Source of the DNA: Candidatus Margulisiibacteriota bacterium | GTDB lineage: Bacteria > Margulisbacteria > Termititenacia > Termititenacales > Termititenacaceae | NCBI GenBank assembly: GCA_031279305.1 | Contig: JAITIS010000096.1 | Span: forward strand, 1 to 48,596 | DNA: 48,596 nt | Direction: 5' to 3' | Part shown: positions 8,802 through 17,173 of the stretch, one piece after another | Numbering within the stretch: position 1 is the stretch's first letter | Layout: each line of letters starts with the position of its first letter | Notes under the pieces: model-generated | The model's input: only the letters and a program-made list of their open reading frames with translations | Database searches by the model: none | Told to the model about the DNA's origin: nothing | Position numbers and translations under genes: made by a program

Positions 8802-9323
8802 GGTTTAAGTTTTTTTTCTGCCGCGCGCTGTGTTTGATTTTCAAGACAGCCAAATTTATTTCTATGCTTGTTTCCGTGCCTGAGACTTGCGGATTGTCGG
8901 ATAAAATATCCGAAATTATCGCGCCGCTTTTTTGCATCAAGGATTTTTGTTTGGCTCTATTCGTTGTTCCCGGCAGAGCGGTCAACGTTCTGGACAATTC
9001 TCGGATTTTAGCAAAAGTTTCCACAATTGCTCTTGTAGTTTGAGTGGCGACTGGACTTTTTAATATCGTGGCCAGCATATATAAACCTTTTTCCGTAAAG
9101 GCTTTGGGGATACGGCGGGATGTTTCAGCTGGTCAAAATTTTTCACAATTCTTTTATTTTTACTCGCGCTGAACCGGTCGAAAATTTCGACCAGTTCCGA
9201 ATTCTCAGCCAAGGTAATTATTTTTCTTTCTATATCCTTTCCCTTAAATATTTGTATATTGGGTCTTGTTTCTCCTTTCATATCCGGTGTTTCTTGCTTA
9301 TGCCATATTCCTGAAAAACGCAT
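8802..9323 (-). pseudogene. Frameshifted DNA-binding/phage-regulator-like gene (ORF6N/Rha-type C-terminal signature)
   Basis: Two minus-strand frames join into one protein if a single base is added near 9106-9112. The first ends ...KNKRIVKNFDQL. The second continues as RIPKAFTEKGLYMLATILKS and then ETFAKIRELSR. The FTExGxxMLATILKS...IVETFAKIREL pattern resembles the C-terminal part of phage-type regulators of the ORF6N/Rha kind; that is my reading, not a database match. The likely end is at an A8 run near 8810-8817, where a one-base change would create a stop. The ATG could be at 9323 or 9281; neither has a good Shine-Dalgarno. It is more AT-rich than its neighbours. Decay or homopolymer assembly error are both possible. 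Confidence 0.45.
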
Positions 9324-9328
9324 TTTTT

Positions 9329-9342
9329 ATGCCAGTTGGCAT
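9329..9342. promoter_or_regulatory. Inverted repeat ATGCCA-GT-TGGCAT, possible operator
   Basis: Perfect 6-bp arms with a 2-nt spacer lie in the short divergent region between the broken regulator-like gene and asnB. The site is about 20 bp upstream of the asnB extended -10. Function as an operator is inferred only from position and symmetry. Confidence 0.3.
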
Positions 9343-9359
9343 TTTCTGGATTTTTATCG

Positions 9360-9368
9360 TGTTATGAT
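9360..9368 (+). promoter_or_regulatory. Extended -10 promoter directly before asnB (leaderless start)
   Basis: TGTTATGAT matches an extended -10 and ends 6 nt before the asnB ATG. No Shine-Dalgarno is present. A transcription start about 7 nt after the -10 would fall on the start codon. Confidence 0.5.
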
Positions 9369-9374
9369 TAGCCT

Positions 9375-11243
9375 ATGTGCGGCATAGCGGGAAAAATAAG
9401 CCTCAGGGAAATAACCGCGGAACAGCTCCGGGCAATGACGGACACGCTGATCCATCGCGGCCCGGACGCCGAAGGCCTAAAAATAATCCAACGCAACGGC
9501 CGCTGGATCGGCTTAGGCCACCGCCGCTTGAAAATCATTGACTTGTCCGACGGCGCCAATCAGCCGTTTCAATCGCCGGATGAAAATCTAACTCTAGTTT
9601 TTAACGGCGAAATTTACAATTTCCGGGAACTCCAGCGAAAATATTTTACCGGCGAAAACTTCCGGACGCATTCCGATACAGAAGTGATCCTAAAAATGCA
9701 CGAAAAATTTGGCGCGGACTGCGTCAAACATTTTCGCGGCCAGTTTGCTTTGGCTATTTACGACAAAGAAAAAGATTTGCTGTTCCTCGCGCGCGATCAG
9801 CTGGGCAAAAAACCGCTGTATTATTATTTCAACGGCGCTGTTTTGGTTTTCGCCTCGCGCGTCGACGCCCTGCTCACCCAGCCAGAAGTCCAGACACAAA
9901 TCGACTTTGCCCTGCTCGATGATTTTTTGGCTTTCAATTACATACCGGCGGATGTCTCCGCGTTTAAGAATATTTACAAGCTGCCCGCCGGACACACGCT
10001 TAGTTTCGGCAAAGGACAGGCGCGCCTGCATAAATACTGGGATCTGGATTTCAGACAAAAAATAAATATTTCTTTTCCTGACGCACTCCTAAAAACCGCA
10101 GAAATTTTGCGCGAGGCCGTAAATTTGCGCCTCATCGCCGATGTGCCGCTGGGCGCGCATCTAAGCGGCGGACTGGACAGCTCGCTCATCACGGCTTTGC
10201 TGGCTGAACAGGGAGCGGTTAAGACTTTTTCCATCGGCTTCAGCCAAAAAGATTTCAGTGAATTAAGCCACGCCCGTTTAGTCGCGGACTATCTGGGCAC
10301 GGAGCATCAAGAGTTCATTGTCACGCCGGACGCCATAGCCATAATGCCGGAATTGATCGACAGCTATGACGAACCCAACGCCGATCCCTCGCAAATACCG
10401 ATGTATTATTTGTGCCGGCTCACCAGACAAAAAGTCACGGTCGCGCTGGGCGGCGACGGTGGCGATGAATGTTTCGGCGGCTACGAGCGTTACGCCGGCA
10501 TGCTCTATCAGCACTATTTCCGCCAAATACCCCGCGGCTGGCGGCAGATTTTGTATAGCGCCATAAAAAATCTGCCGGAAACTGAAGCGCGCCGTTCTTT
10601 TCTGCGCCGCTTGAAATGGCTGTGCAAGGTGTCTCTGAGCAGCGAGGCCGAGAGTTACTGGCAAGCCAATTTATCTTTTGACGACACGCTCAAAAACAAA
10701 CTTTATACGGACAAAATGCCGCGCGGCGCCGGCGGCCAAATATTTAGCAAAACTTTTAGCGGGGCTCCGGCGGACAATCTTGTCGATCGGATGCTCTATC
10801 ACGATACCAAGCTGTATCTCAACTACGACCTGCTGGTCAAAGCCGACCGTTCGGCGATGCGGCACTCGCTGGAAGGCCGCGCGCCGTTTCTGGATGTGCG
10901 GCTGATTGAGTTCGCGGCCAGTCTGCCGGCTAAATACAAGATACATAATTTCCAGCTCAAATATCTGCTAAAAAAAATAGCCGCAAAATATCTGCCGCGG
11001 GAAATCATTTACAGGAAAAAGCAGGGTTTCGGCGTGCCGCTCAACAGCTGGTTTAGGAATGAACTAAAACAATACACGGAAGAATTATTCAGCAATTCTC
11101 TGCTGGCCGCCTCCGGTTATTTTCAGAAAAACAGCCTGCTGGATTTATTGTCCGCCCATCAGCGCGGCGTCAATCACGGGCGGAGATTATTCACGCTGGC
11201 GGTTTTAGAAAATTGGCTGAGGAAATACCAAGGCTATATCTAA
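9375..11243 (+). CDS. asnB: Asparagine synthase (glutamine-hydrolysing), AsnB
   Basis: AsnB makes asparagine from aspartate, ATP and glutamine-derived ammonia. The 622 residues carry an N-terminal class II glutaminase domain with the nucleophile Cys2 (MCGIAG), plus HRGPDAEG and FNGEIYNF. The synthetase domain has the PP-loop SGGLDSS in DVPLGAHLSGGLDSS, then LGGDGGDECFGGYERY and ADRSAMRHSLEGRAPFLD. Length and motifs fit the AsnB family used for primary asparagine synthesis, although similar proteins amidate cell-envelope substrates. The gene stands alone and converges on the ThiS-like gene with a 4-nt overlap. The ATG follows an extended -10 and appears leaderless. Confidence 0.93.
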   Translation: MCGIAGKISLREITAEQLRAMTDTLIHRGPDAEGLKIIQRNGRWIGLGHRRLKIIDLSDGANQPFQSPDENLTLVFNGEIYNFRELQRKYFTGENFRTHSDTEVILKMHEKFGADCVKHFRGQFALAIYDKEKDLLFLARDQLGKKPLYYYFNGAVLVFASRVDALLTQPEVQTQIDFALLDDFLAFNYIPADVSAFKNIYKLPAGHTLSFGKGQARLHKYWDLDFRQKINISFPDALLKTAEILREAVNLRLIADVPLGAHLSGGLDSSLITALLAEQGAVKTFSIGFSQKDFSELSHARLVADYLGTEHQEFIVTPDAIAIMPELIDSYDEPNADPSQIPMYYLCRLTRQKVTVALGGDGGDECFGGYERYAGMLYQHYFRQIPRGWRQILYSAIKNLPETEARRSFLRRLKWLCKVSLSSEAESYWQANLSFDDTLKNKLYTDKMPRGAGGQIFSKTFSGAPADNLVDRMLYHDTKLYLNYDLLVKADRSAMRHSLEGRAPFLDVRLIEFAASLPAKYKIHNFQLKYLLKKIAAKYLPREIIYRKKQGFGVPLNSWFRNELKQYTEELFSNSLLAASGYFQKNSLLDLLSAHQRGVNHGRRLFTLAVLENWLRKYQGYI

Positions 11244-11446
11244 TATTGGCCGCCGCCACAAAACTTAATCAACTCCAATTTGTCATTTTCCTGAAGCCGG
11301 ATTTTTGCCCAGTCCTCCTGCCGCAGGATAACCCCGTTAAGCTCCGCGACCAGCGCGGTCTTTTCTAAATCCAGTTCCGCGACCAGCGCCTGCACAGTCA
11401 AATTTTCCGCAATTTCTTTTTTTTGTCCATTGAGCGTTATTTGCAC
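11240..11446 (-). CDS. ThiS/MoaD-like sulfur carrier protein with extended C-terminus
   Basis: The 68 residues have the beta-grasp pattern of ThiS: MQITLNGQKKEI at the N-terminus, a central NGVILRQEDW, and ENDKLELIKFCGGG near the end. ThiS normally ends in Gly-Gly, which is adenylated and thiocarboxylated. Here two residues (Gln-Tyr) follow the glycines, so the GG would be masked unless they are removed. No thiG, thiF or thiE is nearby. The start overlaps the end of mnmA by 10 nt, so the two are co-translated, which points to tRNA thiolation or general sulfur relay at least as much as thiamine synthesis. Confidence 0.8.
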   Translation of the reverse strand: MQITLNGQKKEIAENLTVQALVAELDLEKTALVAELNGVILRQEDWAKIRLQENDKLELIKFCGGGQY

Positions 11447-12507
11447 AAGGCCTCCTGTATCACGCCGCCGCCGGCCACATAATCATCCTGATACACCACC
11501 ACGGACTGGCCTCTGGCTATGGACTTCTGCGGACTGGCAAAACGCACCTCTATTTTATTTTCCGCCAGAGGAATAATCTCCGCCGGAAATTCTTGCTGCG
11601 CCGAGCGGACTTTGACCAGCGCGGACATTTTCTGCGGCTGCGCGGAAATCAGCCAGTTCAAATCATTGGCCAAAAGCCCAGAGCAGAGCGTTTCTTCCGC
11701 GCAGCCGACAATCACTTCATTGCGGCAGGCATTTAAGTCCAGCACATACAGCGGGCGTTTGGCCGCGACGCCGAGGCCTTTGCGCTGGCCGATAGTGTAA
11801 TGCCAGTAGCCGTTATGCGTTCCCCAAATTTTGCCGCGCGTATCGACGATATTTCCGGTTCTATCCGGAGCGCCGATAAGGTCGCTGTAGTCGCCGCTGT
11901 AAAAATCCTGACTGTCCGGTTTGGCGCTGACCGGCAGATTATTTTTTTTAGCGACGCCGCGCGCCTCTTCTTTGGTCAGGCCGCCCAGCGGAAAAATTAT
12001 CCGCTCCAGCTGCTCCTGCCGCAGTCTGTACAGAAAATAGGTCTGATCTTTACGCTTATCCGCGGCTTTGCGCAAAACATAACGGCCGCCGCGTTTTTCT
12101 ATATTCGCGTAATGCCCCGTGGCAAATTTCTCAAACTCCACACCGCTTTGCCCGGCCAGCTCAAGCAGCGCGCCGAATTTCACCTGACTGTTACAAAACA
12201 CGCAAGGGTTGGGGGTGCGCCCGGCCAGATATTCCTGACGAAAATAATCCAGCACGATTTTTTGATACTGCGCGGAACAGTCCAAAACCCGGTAAGGAAT
12301 TGCCAAGAGTTCCGCCACCGCGCGCGCCTGCTCAATATCCTGTTTTTCACCGGGGCCAAAACAAGCGTCCCCGTTACCAGCCCGATAAGCGGGCTGGTCC
12401 TGCCAAACAGACATTGTGAGGCCGGCCACTTCATGCCCGGCCTGTTTTAGCAGCAAAGCCGCCACCGCCGAATCCACGCCTCCGCTTAAACCCACCGCTA
12501 TTTTCAT
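11437..12507 (-). CDS. mnmA: tRNA-uridine 2-sulfurtransferase MnmA, single-active-cysteine variant
   Basis: MnmA installs the 2-thio group on U34 of tRNA-Glu/Lys/Gln. The 356 residues begin MKIAVGLSGGVDS, with the PP-loop at residues 8-13. The first catalytic cysteine is in NPCVFCN (C102, C105). The second conserved Cys, normally in an SxxICFI motif, is absent: the aligned stretch is KPDSQDFYSGDY at residues 196-207. Additional cysteines are C49 and C77. Variants of this type may bind an Fe-S cluster instead of using persulfide transfer between two cysteines, but that is inference here. The ATG at 12507 lies 8 nt after a TGCTTAAAT extended -10; a TTG at 12525 is less likely. Confidence 0.92.
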   Translation of the reverse strand: MKIAVGLSGGVDSAVAALLLKQAGHEVAGLTMSVWQDQPAYRAGNGDACFGPGEKQDIEQARAVAELLAIPYRVLDCSAQYQKIVLDYFRQEYLAGRTPNPCVFCNSQVKFGALLELAGQSGVEFEKFATGHYANIEKRGGRYVLRKAADKRKDQTYFLYRLRQEQLERIIFPLGGLTKEEARGVAKKNNLPVSAKPDSQDFYSGDYSDLIGAPDRTGNIVDTRGKIWGTHNGYWHYTIGQRKGLGVAAKRPLYVLDLNACRNEVIVGCAEETLCSGLLANDLNWLISAQPQKMSALVKVRSAQQEFPAEIIPLAENKIEVRFASPQKSIARGQSVVVYQDDYVAGGGVIQEALCK

Positions 12508-12515
12508 ACAAAGAA

Positions 12516-12544
12516 ATTTAAGCAAGATTAGCCCGCTTTGTCTA
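12516..12544 (-). promoter_or_regulatory. Promoter of mnmA (leaderless)
   Basis: On the minus strand TAGACA is followed after 17 nt by TTAAAT, which is preceded by TGC (extended -10). The -10 ends 8 nt before the mnmA ATG, and there is no Shine-Dalgarno. Confidence 0.45.
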
Positions 12545-12558
12545 ACCGCGCTTATACG

Positions 12559-12580
12559 GCGGGGAGCAAATACTCCCCGC
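12559..12580. terminator. GC-rich hairpin between the SDR operon and mnmA
   Basis: Arms GCGGGGAG and CTCCCCGC pair perfectly around a 6-nt loop. The T run (TTTTC) follows on the plus strand, whereas the gene that would need termination (the SDR) is on the minus strand, where the hairpin is preceded by A-rich sequence but not followed by T. It may still slow or end the SDR operon transcript. Confidence 0.4.
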
Positions 12581-12595
12581 TTTTCTTTGTAAGAA

Positions 12596-13390
12596 CTAAG
12601 CCGCGCCGACGCTTACCGTTTCCGGCAGGGTGCTCCCGCCGTCGATGACAAACTGCGCGCCGGTTAAATAGTTTGCGCCCGGCGAGGCCAAAAAAGCCGC
12701 CAGCTGGCCGACTTCCTCAGGATCGGCCAGACGTTTGAGCGGAACCGCGGCGGCTATGCCCTGAATGACCGCGTCAGGATTATCCGGATTGGATTGTTTG
12801 GCAATGCTCTGCGCCATAGGGGTCAACACATAACCCGGACAGATCGCGTTGACATTGATCTTGTGCGGAGCGACTTCCACCGCCAGCGCTTTGGTAAAGC
12901 CGATCAACGCGGCTTTGGTCGTGGCATAGGCCACTTCACCCGGATCGGCCACCAGATCTCCGGTCACGGAAGACATAATAATTATTTTACCATTTTGAGA
13001 TTTTTTCAAATACGGCAGCGCGGCTTTGGTTGCATCCCAGACGCCTTTGACATTCACGGCAAAGTGAAGATCCCGGTCTGCTGCGCTCATATTTTCAAAG
13101 GCGCCCAGCCGGCAGACTCCGGCATTATTGACCAGTATATCCAAGCCGCCGTAAGTTTTGACTGTCCGCTCCACCCCATTTTGAATGCTGGCTGGATCGG
13201 TCACATCCACCGTGAGCGCGAGCGCTTCCGCGCCCGACCGGCGCAGATCCGCGGCCAGCGCGGCGGTCTGTTCCGAACGGGCGGCTAAGGCCAGCCTAGC
13301 GCCTTCCTGCGCAAACACTTTAGCTATGCCGCTGCCGATGCCCATCGAGGCACCCGTAATTAAAGCAACCTTACCAACCAGCATTCCCAT
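12596..13390 (-). CDS. ucpA: Short-chain dehydrogenase/reductase, UcpA-like
   Basis: This is a classical SDR of 264 residues. It has the NAD(P) motif TGASMGIG at residues 12-19, NNAG near residue 90, the catalytic Ser in IIIMSSVTGD and Tyr-x3-Lys in AYATTKAA, then the PG motif AICPGYVLTPMAQS. The stretch ILVNNAGVCRLG, the SSVTGDLVADPGEVAYATTK region and the ending VIDGGSTLPE are strongly reminiscent of Escherichia coli UcpA, whose substrate is unknown. AGGAGG precedes the ATG, which lies 9 nt after the permease stop. It is the last gene of the four-gene operon, so it may reduce or oxidise an aldehyde or alcohol in that pathway. Confidence 0.85.
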   Translation of the reverse strand: MGMLVGKVALITGASMGIGSGIAKVFAQEGARLALAARSEQTAALAADLRRSGAEALALTVDVTDPASIQNGVERTVKTYGGLDILVNNAGVCRLGAFENMSAADRDLHFAVNVKGVWDATKAALPYLKKSQNGKIIIMSSVTGDLVADPGEVAYATTKAALIGFTKALAVEVAPHKINVNAICPGYVLTPMAQSIAKQSNPDNPDAVIQGIAAAVPLKRLADPEEVGQLAAFLASPGANYLTGAQFVIDGGSTLPETVSVGAA

Positions 13391-13399
13391 AAACGCCTC

Positions 13400-14812
13400 C
13401 TAGTATTCTTTATCGCCATCCGGCGTTTTCATCCAGACGCTTTCCGTGCGCCATTTGAAAAGCACCATATAACCCCAGAGCAACAAGCCCACGCCCATAT
13501 AACCGACAAAGCCCACCCAAGTGCGCGGCGTGATGCCGATGGTGCAGAAGAAAGCGATCACCACCGACACAATCAAGGAAATCCAGCGCATCGCCCCGCC
13601 CCAAGGCAGAACAAAAGGCCGCGGCCAGCCCGGATGTTTTTTGGCTAGAATCATCGAAGAAATTGTGCTAATGGCGTAGCACAAAGCGCAGGCAAAAGCC
13701 ATCAGGTCAAAAAAAGCGCGGATATTCTGCATTAAGATAAACAGAATGCTGATCCCTAAAATCAGAATATTCGGCAGTATGGGCTGATCGTGCTTATTGG
13801 TGTACGAAAAAATTTTGGGCAGAAAATTTTGCCGACCCATAGCGTAGATCATCCGCACGCCGGAATACCAGAAACCCAGCACGCTGGTAGCGATGGGCAG
13901 CAGCACGCCAACCACGCCCAAAAGCAGGCCGTACCAGCCCCACGGATAAATCTCCAAAAACGCTTTGATCGAAACAAACGGCGAGCAGTCCCCGTTGTTG
14001 GTCAGCTTCGCCCAGGGCATTACGCCGGCCACCGCAAAATAAAATATAGCGTAAATCACTCCGCAGGTAATAACCGAACCTAGAATAGCTTTTTTCTGAT
14101 CGTGAATCGGGAAAGTTCCTTCCTCGACCAGCGCGGGCACGGTCTCAAAACCAAAGTACGGCGTGATCAAAAAAGCCGCACCAATAGCCCAGCCCACCCA
14201 CTGCGCCTTGCCGGTGCCGGGTCCGCCCAGAGCGGTGGAAAAGAAACCGGAGAAATTCGCCAGCGACCAATGGCCAGAAAAGAATAACAACAGGGCGGTC
14301 AGGCACACACCGCCGATCGCGCAGAATAGCATATAGGTCTGCACTTTGCCGGCGATCACGTTGTGCAGCATCGACAGGACAAACCAGAACAGCAGAGAAA
14401 CCACCCCGACGGCCAGCATTACCGCATCAGACCAGCCCAGATTAAATTGAAAATTGAGCCAGTCGATAATGCCCAGTGTGCCGGCGGCTGGCACTGCGAT
14501 CCAGGCGCACATAATGAGCCAGCTAGACCAAAAACCAAAATGCTTGTTGATCCCGATTGTGTTGAACACCAGAGAGGAGCCCGCGCTGGGCAGCATAGTG
14601 GAGAGCTCCGCGTACACATAAGCGATAGGCAGGCAGGCCAGCGTCATCAGGATGTACGCCAAAAAAGTAGCCGGACCGCAGTAAGATAGAAAAATCCCGT
14701 CCCAGTAGCACATAAACGTAAAAATCGCGCCAGTGGCCAGCGCGTACACATACAATAAACTAAGCGAACGGCGCAGGGCGTTTTTACCTCCCCCTACAAT
14801 AGTCTTTGCCAT
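13400..14812 (-). CDS. APC-family amino acid/amine permease
   Basis: This is an integral membrane transporter of 470 residues with about 12 hydrophobic segments, typical of the amino acid-polyamine-organocation superfamily. The first segment carries the ATGAIFTF stretch that corresponds to the unwound helix 1 of APC carriers. The sixth contains TPYFGFETVPALVEE, the family's substrate-binding helix 6 region. The C-terminus ends in charged KTPDGDKEY. It is placed between the kinase and SDR genes, with an AGGAGGT ribosome site, so it probably imports the substrate of the aminotransferase-fold enzyme and kinase. The exact substrate cannot be read from the sequence. Confidence 0.88.
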   Translation of the reverse strand: MAKTIVGGGKNALRRSLSLLYVYALATGAIFTFMCYWDGIFLSYCGPATFLAYILMTLACLPIAYVYAELSTMLPSAGSSLVFNTIGINKHFGFWSSWLIMCAWIAVPAAGTLGIIDWLNFQFNLGWSDAVMLAVGVVSLLFWFVLSMLHNVIAGKVQTYMLFCAIGGVCLTALLLFFSGHWSLANFSGFFSTALGGPGTGKAQWVGWAIGAAFLITPYFGFETVPALVEEGTFPIHDQKKAILGSVITCGVIYAIFYFAVAGVMPWAKLTNNGDCSPFVSIKAFLEIYPWGWYGLLLGVVGVLLPIATSVLGFWYSGVRMIYAMGRQNFLPKIFSYTNKHDQPILPNILILGISILFILMQNIRAFFDLMAFACALCYAISTISSMILAKKHPGWPRPFVLPWGGAMRWISLIVSVVIAFFCTIGITPRTWVGFVGYMGVGLLLWGYMVLFKWRTESVWMKTPDGDKEY

Positions 14813-14851
14813 TTCTATTTACCTCCTATTAAAAATATTTTGCCCTGCAAC

Positions 14852-15883
14852 TCACAGATGCTTCCGCAAGTACTCCTCGGCCAGTCGCACGCTGCCGTCC
14901 GCATAACCGACACTCAGGAGTTTGACCGGAGTGCTTTCGCTGTGGCTGGTCAGCCACGCCAAAAGCTGCAATCTGCGCTGCATAATAAAAGTGTCTATTT
15001 CCTGCTGGTCGGCTCTGGCCAGAGGCAGCACCCGCCGGTAACCGGCCAGCCAGTTTTCCACCAGTTGTTTGGCAAGCGGCTTGTGCTCGATAAAACTGAC
15101 AGCCGAGGCTAGATCGTGCAGATACCAGCTGTAGCCGCAGTCATCAAAATCAATCACTTTGATCGTCAGGCCATCCACCAGCAGATTGGCCAGGCGCAGG
15201 TCGGCGTGGATCAGGCCAAAATTCTCCTTGTTCTTGCCATATCTTTTCAGCCGTTTGAAGATAACGCCGGAAGCTCTGGCCAGAATATCTATGCCCTCGC
15301 CGGTCAGATCCGGCGCGTCTTGCCAACGCCCCCAGCGCGGACGCGCGCCGAGCATCGTGTCGTAATCCCAGACAAATCTGTCCAGCCGGCGGGCCGGCGG
15401 CCAAGAGCGGGAGTCACGATGCAGATAGGCGGTCACTTCGCCCAGATCGTAAAAGCTGCGCAGCATTTCCTCTTCATTGTTCTCATCGGGCGCGCCGCCC
15501 TCCATAAACTCATACAACACGCTGGCATATGTTTCTTTGGCCAGCGCGCTTTGCAAAAACTGAATATGCTCGCCGTTTACCCCCCTGAGCGGCTCGGCGG
15601 CCACCACCGCGGTGTATTTTTTTAGGCGCTCCACCCAGGCCAGCTCGGCCTTAAGCTCGCCCAGACTGTGATAACCCGGACGGCTGATGCGCAAGACCGA
15701 GCGGTCTAGGCTTAATTTATTGGTCAATAAATAAGTGATGTTTTCCGAAAGCTGCAACAACCGCGCTTCCCAATAAGGTTCGGCATAATATTTAGCCATT
15801 GCGTCTCTGGCCAGCTCATCAAATAGCCTCTGGTTTAGTGCCACGGCCACAGTCTGCTCAGCTTTAGCCATCACTTCCGGCAT
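14852..15883 (-). CDS. APH-family small-molecule kinase (hydroxylysine/amine kinase-like)
   Basis: These 343 residues have the aminoglycoside-phosphotransferase fold. The catalytic loop is HADLRLAN with H226, D228 and N233, and the metal-binding motif IDFDDCGYSWYLHDLA follows near residue 247. The N-terminal lobe has SENITYLL and VLRISRPG, the nucleotide-binding strands. This layout fits the hydroxylysine kinase branch (AGPHD1/HYKK-like) better than antibiotic resistance enzymes. In plants, animals and many bacteria such kinases pair with, or are fused to, class III aminotransferase-fold phospholyases, and that partner gene lies immediately upstream (12-nt gap). I infer phosphorylation of an imported hydroxy-amine before phospholysis. 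Confidence 0.8.
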   Translation of the reverse strand: MPEVMAKAEQTVAVALNQRLFDELARDAMAKYYAEPYWEARLLQLSENITYLLTNKLSLDRSVLRISRPGYHSLGELKAELAWVERLKKYTAVVAAEPLRGVNGEHIQFLQSALAKETYASVLYEFMEGGAPDENNEEEMLRSFYDLGEVTAYLHRDSRSWPPARRLDRFVWDYDTMLGARPRWGRWQDAPDLTGEGIDILARASGVIFKRLKRYGKNKENFGLIHADLRLANLLVDGLTIKVIDFDDCGYSWYLHDLASAVSFIEHKPLAKQLVENWLAGYRRVLPLARADQQEIDTFIMQRRLQLLAWLTSHSESTPVKLLSVGYADGSVRLAEEYLRKHL

Positions 15884-15895
15884 ATTTTCCGCCTT

Positions 15896-17158
15896 TCATT
15901 CCGCCCGCGCGAGAATAGCCTTTCCCGCCGCTTTGATGCCCGCGCTCAAATTTTCCAGCAACTCATCGCAGTATTCTCTGGTGACCAGCGCGCCGGGTTT
16001 GAACTGCAAAACACTGTTATCCAGCATAGAGTAAATCGCCCAGACACCGTGGGCGCGGTAGAGCTGCTGCATCACTGGAATCGCGCCTTGGGTTCCGGCA
16101 AAAACCAAACCCATAATCAGCCCGTTTTGCCGGATGTCCAGAAAAGTAGCGGGATTCTCCGCCTTGATCCGCTCCAGCCCCGCGCGCAGATATTCAGCTG
16201 TAAAAACAATATTTTCAACCGTCTCTTTTCTCTGCAGTATCTCCAGCACCTTGAGCGCGACAATACAGCCCAATTCCGTGCCGCCAAAAGTAGACATATG
16301 GGCGCTGCCATCGATGGTCAGCCATTTAGCTGCTTTATCGTTCATCAGCACCGCCGAGATCGGATAAATGCCGCCGCCGAAACCTTTGGATGTGACGATA
16401 ATGTCCGGCGTGACCTCGTAGGTGGAAATACACCACATTTTTCCGCTGCGCATTAAGCCTGTCTGCACCTCGTCGGCGATATACAGCGCGCCGTATTTTT
16501 CACAGAGCCGCTTCACCGCCTGGAGATAACCGGGCGCAGGCAGCGGAAAACCGTAAGTCGCGGGGATTGTTTCCATAATCACGCAGGCCGCGTCATTTTT
16601 GGCCAAAGCATTTTCCATTGCTTCTATATTATTGAAAGATACTTTGATATTTTCGTCCTCGCCGCGGTCGGCTAAAAATATTTTGGCGTAACGTTCCGCG
16701 CCGGCCGCCACGGCCAATCCGGTATGGCCGTGATAACAGTTCTTGACTGAAATTATTTTTTTGCGTCCAGTGGCGCAACGCGCGGTTTTCAGAGCCAGAT
16801 CCACAGCTTCCGCGCCGGCCGCGCCGAATACCGCGCGGGACATGCCCGGCGAGACCTTGATCAATTCTTTGGCCAGCGCGGCCTTCTGCGGCGAGGGAAA
16901 ATGGTGGTTGCCGATGTCATAACATTCCAGACCTTTGACCAGAGCCTCGATAATCTCCGGATTGCGGTGGCCGAGGCTAAAAGTGCCGCCGTTAATATGC
17001 ACATCTTGCAGTTTCCGGCCGTCTAAATCCCAAAAATAATAGCCCTCGCGCCGACCCATCACCAGATCTATGCCCAGATCCAGCCATTCCTGTGTTTTGC
17101 CGGTGTTCCAGTAGCGCAGAGAATCCGCGAATACCCATTCTTTGGCAGCAATAGCCAT
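15896..17158 (-). CDS. Class III aminotransferase-fold PLP enzyme, possibly a phospholyase
   Basis: The 420-residue PLP enzyme has the class III signature. GAAGAEAVDLALKTAR is the cofactor phosphate-binding region, CYHGHTG is present, and the metal/PLP-ring aspartate is in ADEVQTGLMRSG. The PLP lysine is K258 in TSKGFGGG. The family includes ornithine and GABA aminotransferases and also the ammonia-phospholyases acting on O-phosphoethanolamine and 5-phosphohydroxylysine. Pairing with the adjacent APH-type kinase, permease and SDR favours a phospholyase or amine-catabolic role, but sequence alone cannot separate the two. First gene of its operon; AGGAGGG precedes the ATG, and three repeated operator-like sites lie upstream. 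Confidence 0.85.
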   Translation of the reverse strand: MAIAAKEWVFADSLRYWNTGKTQEWLDLGIDLVMGRREGYYFWDLDGRKLQDVHINGGTFSLGHRNPEIIEALVKGLECYDIGNHHFPSPQKAALAKELIKVSPGMSRAVFGAAGAEAVDLALKTARCATGRKKIISVKNCYHGHTGLAVAAGAERYAKIFLADRGEDENIKVSFNNIEAMENALAKNDAACVIMETIPATYGFPLPAPGYLQAVKRLCEKYGALYIADEVQTGLMRSGKMWCISTYEVTPDIIVTSKGFGGGIYPISAVLMNDKAAKWLTIDGSAHMSTFGGTELGCIVALKVLEILQRKETVENIVFTAEYLRAGLERIKAENPATFLDIRQNGLIMGLVFAGTQGAIPVMQQLYRAHGVWAIYSMLDNSVLQFKPGALVTREYCDELLENLSAGIKAAGKAILARAE

Positions 17159-17173
17159 AAACCCTCCTGTTTT

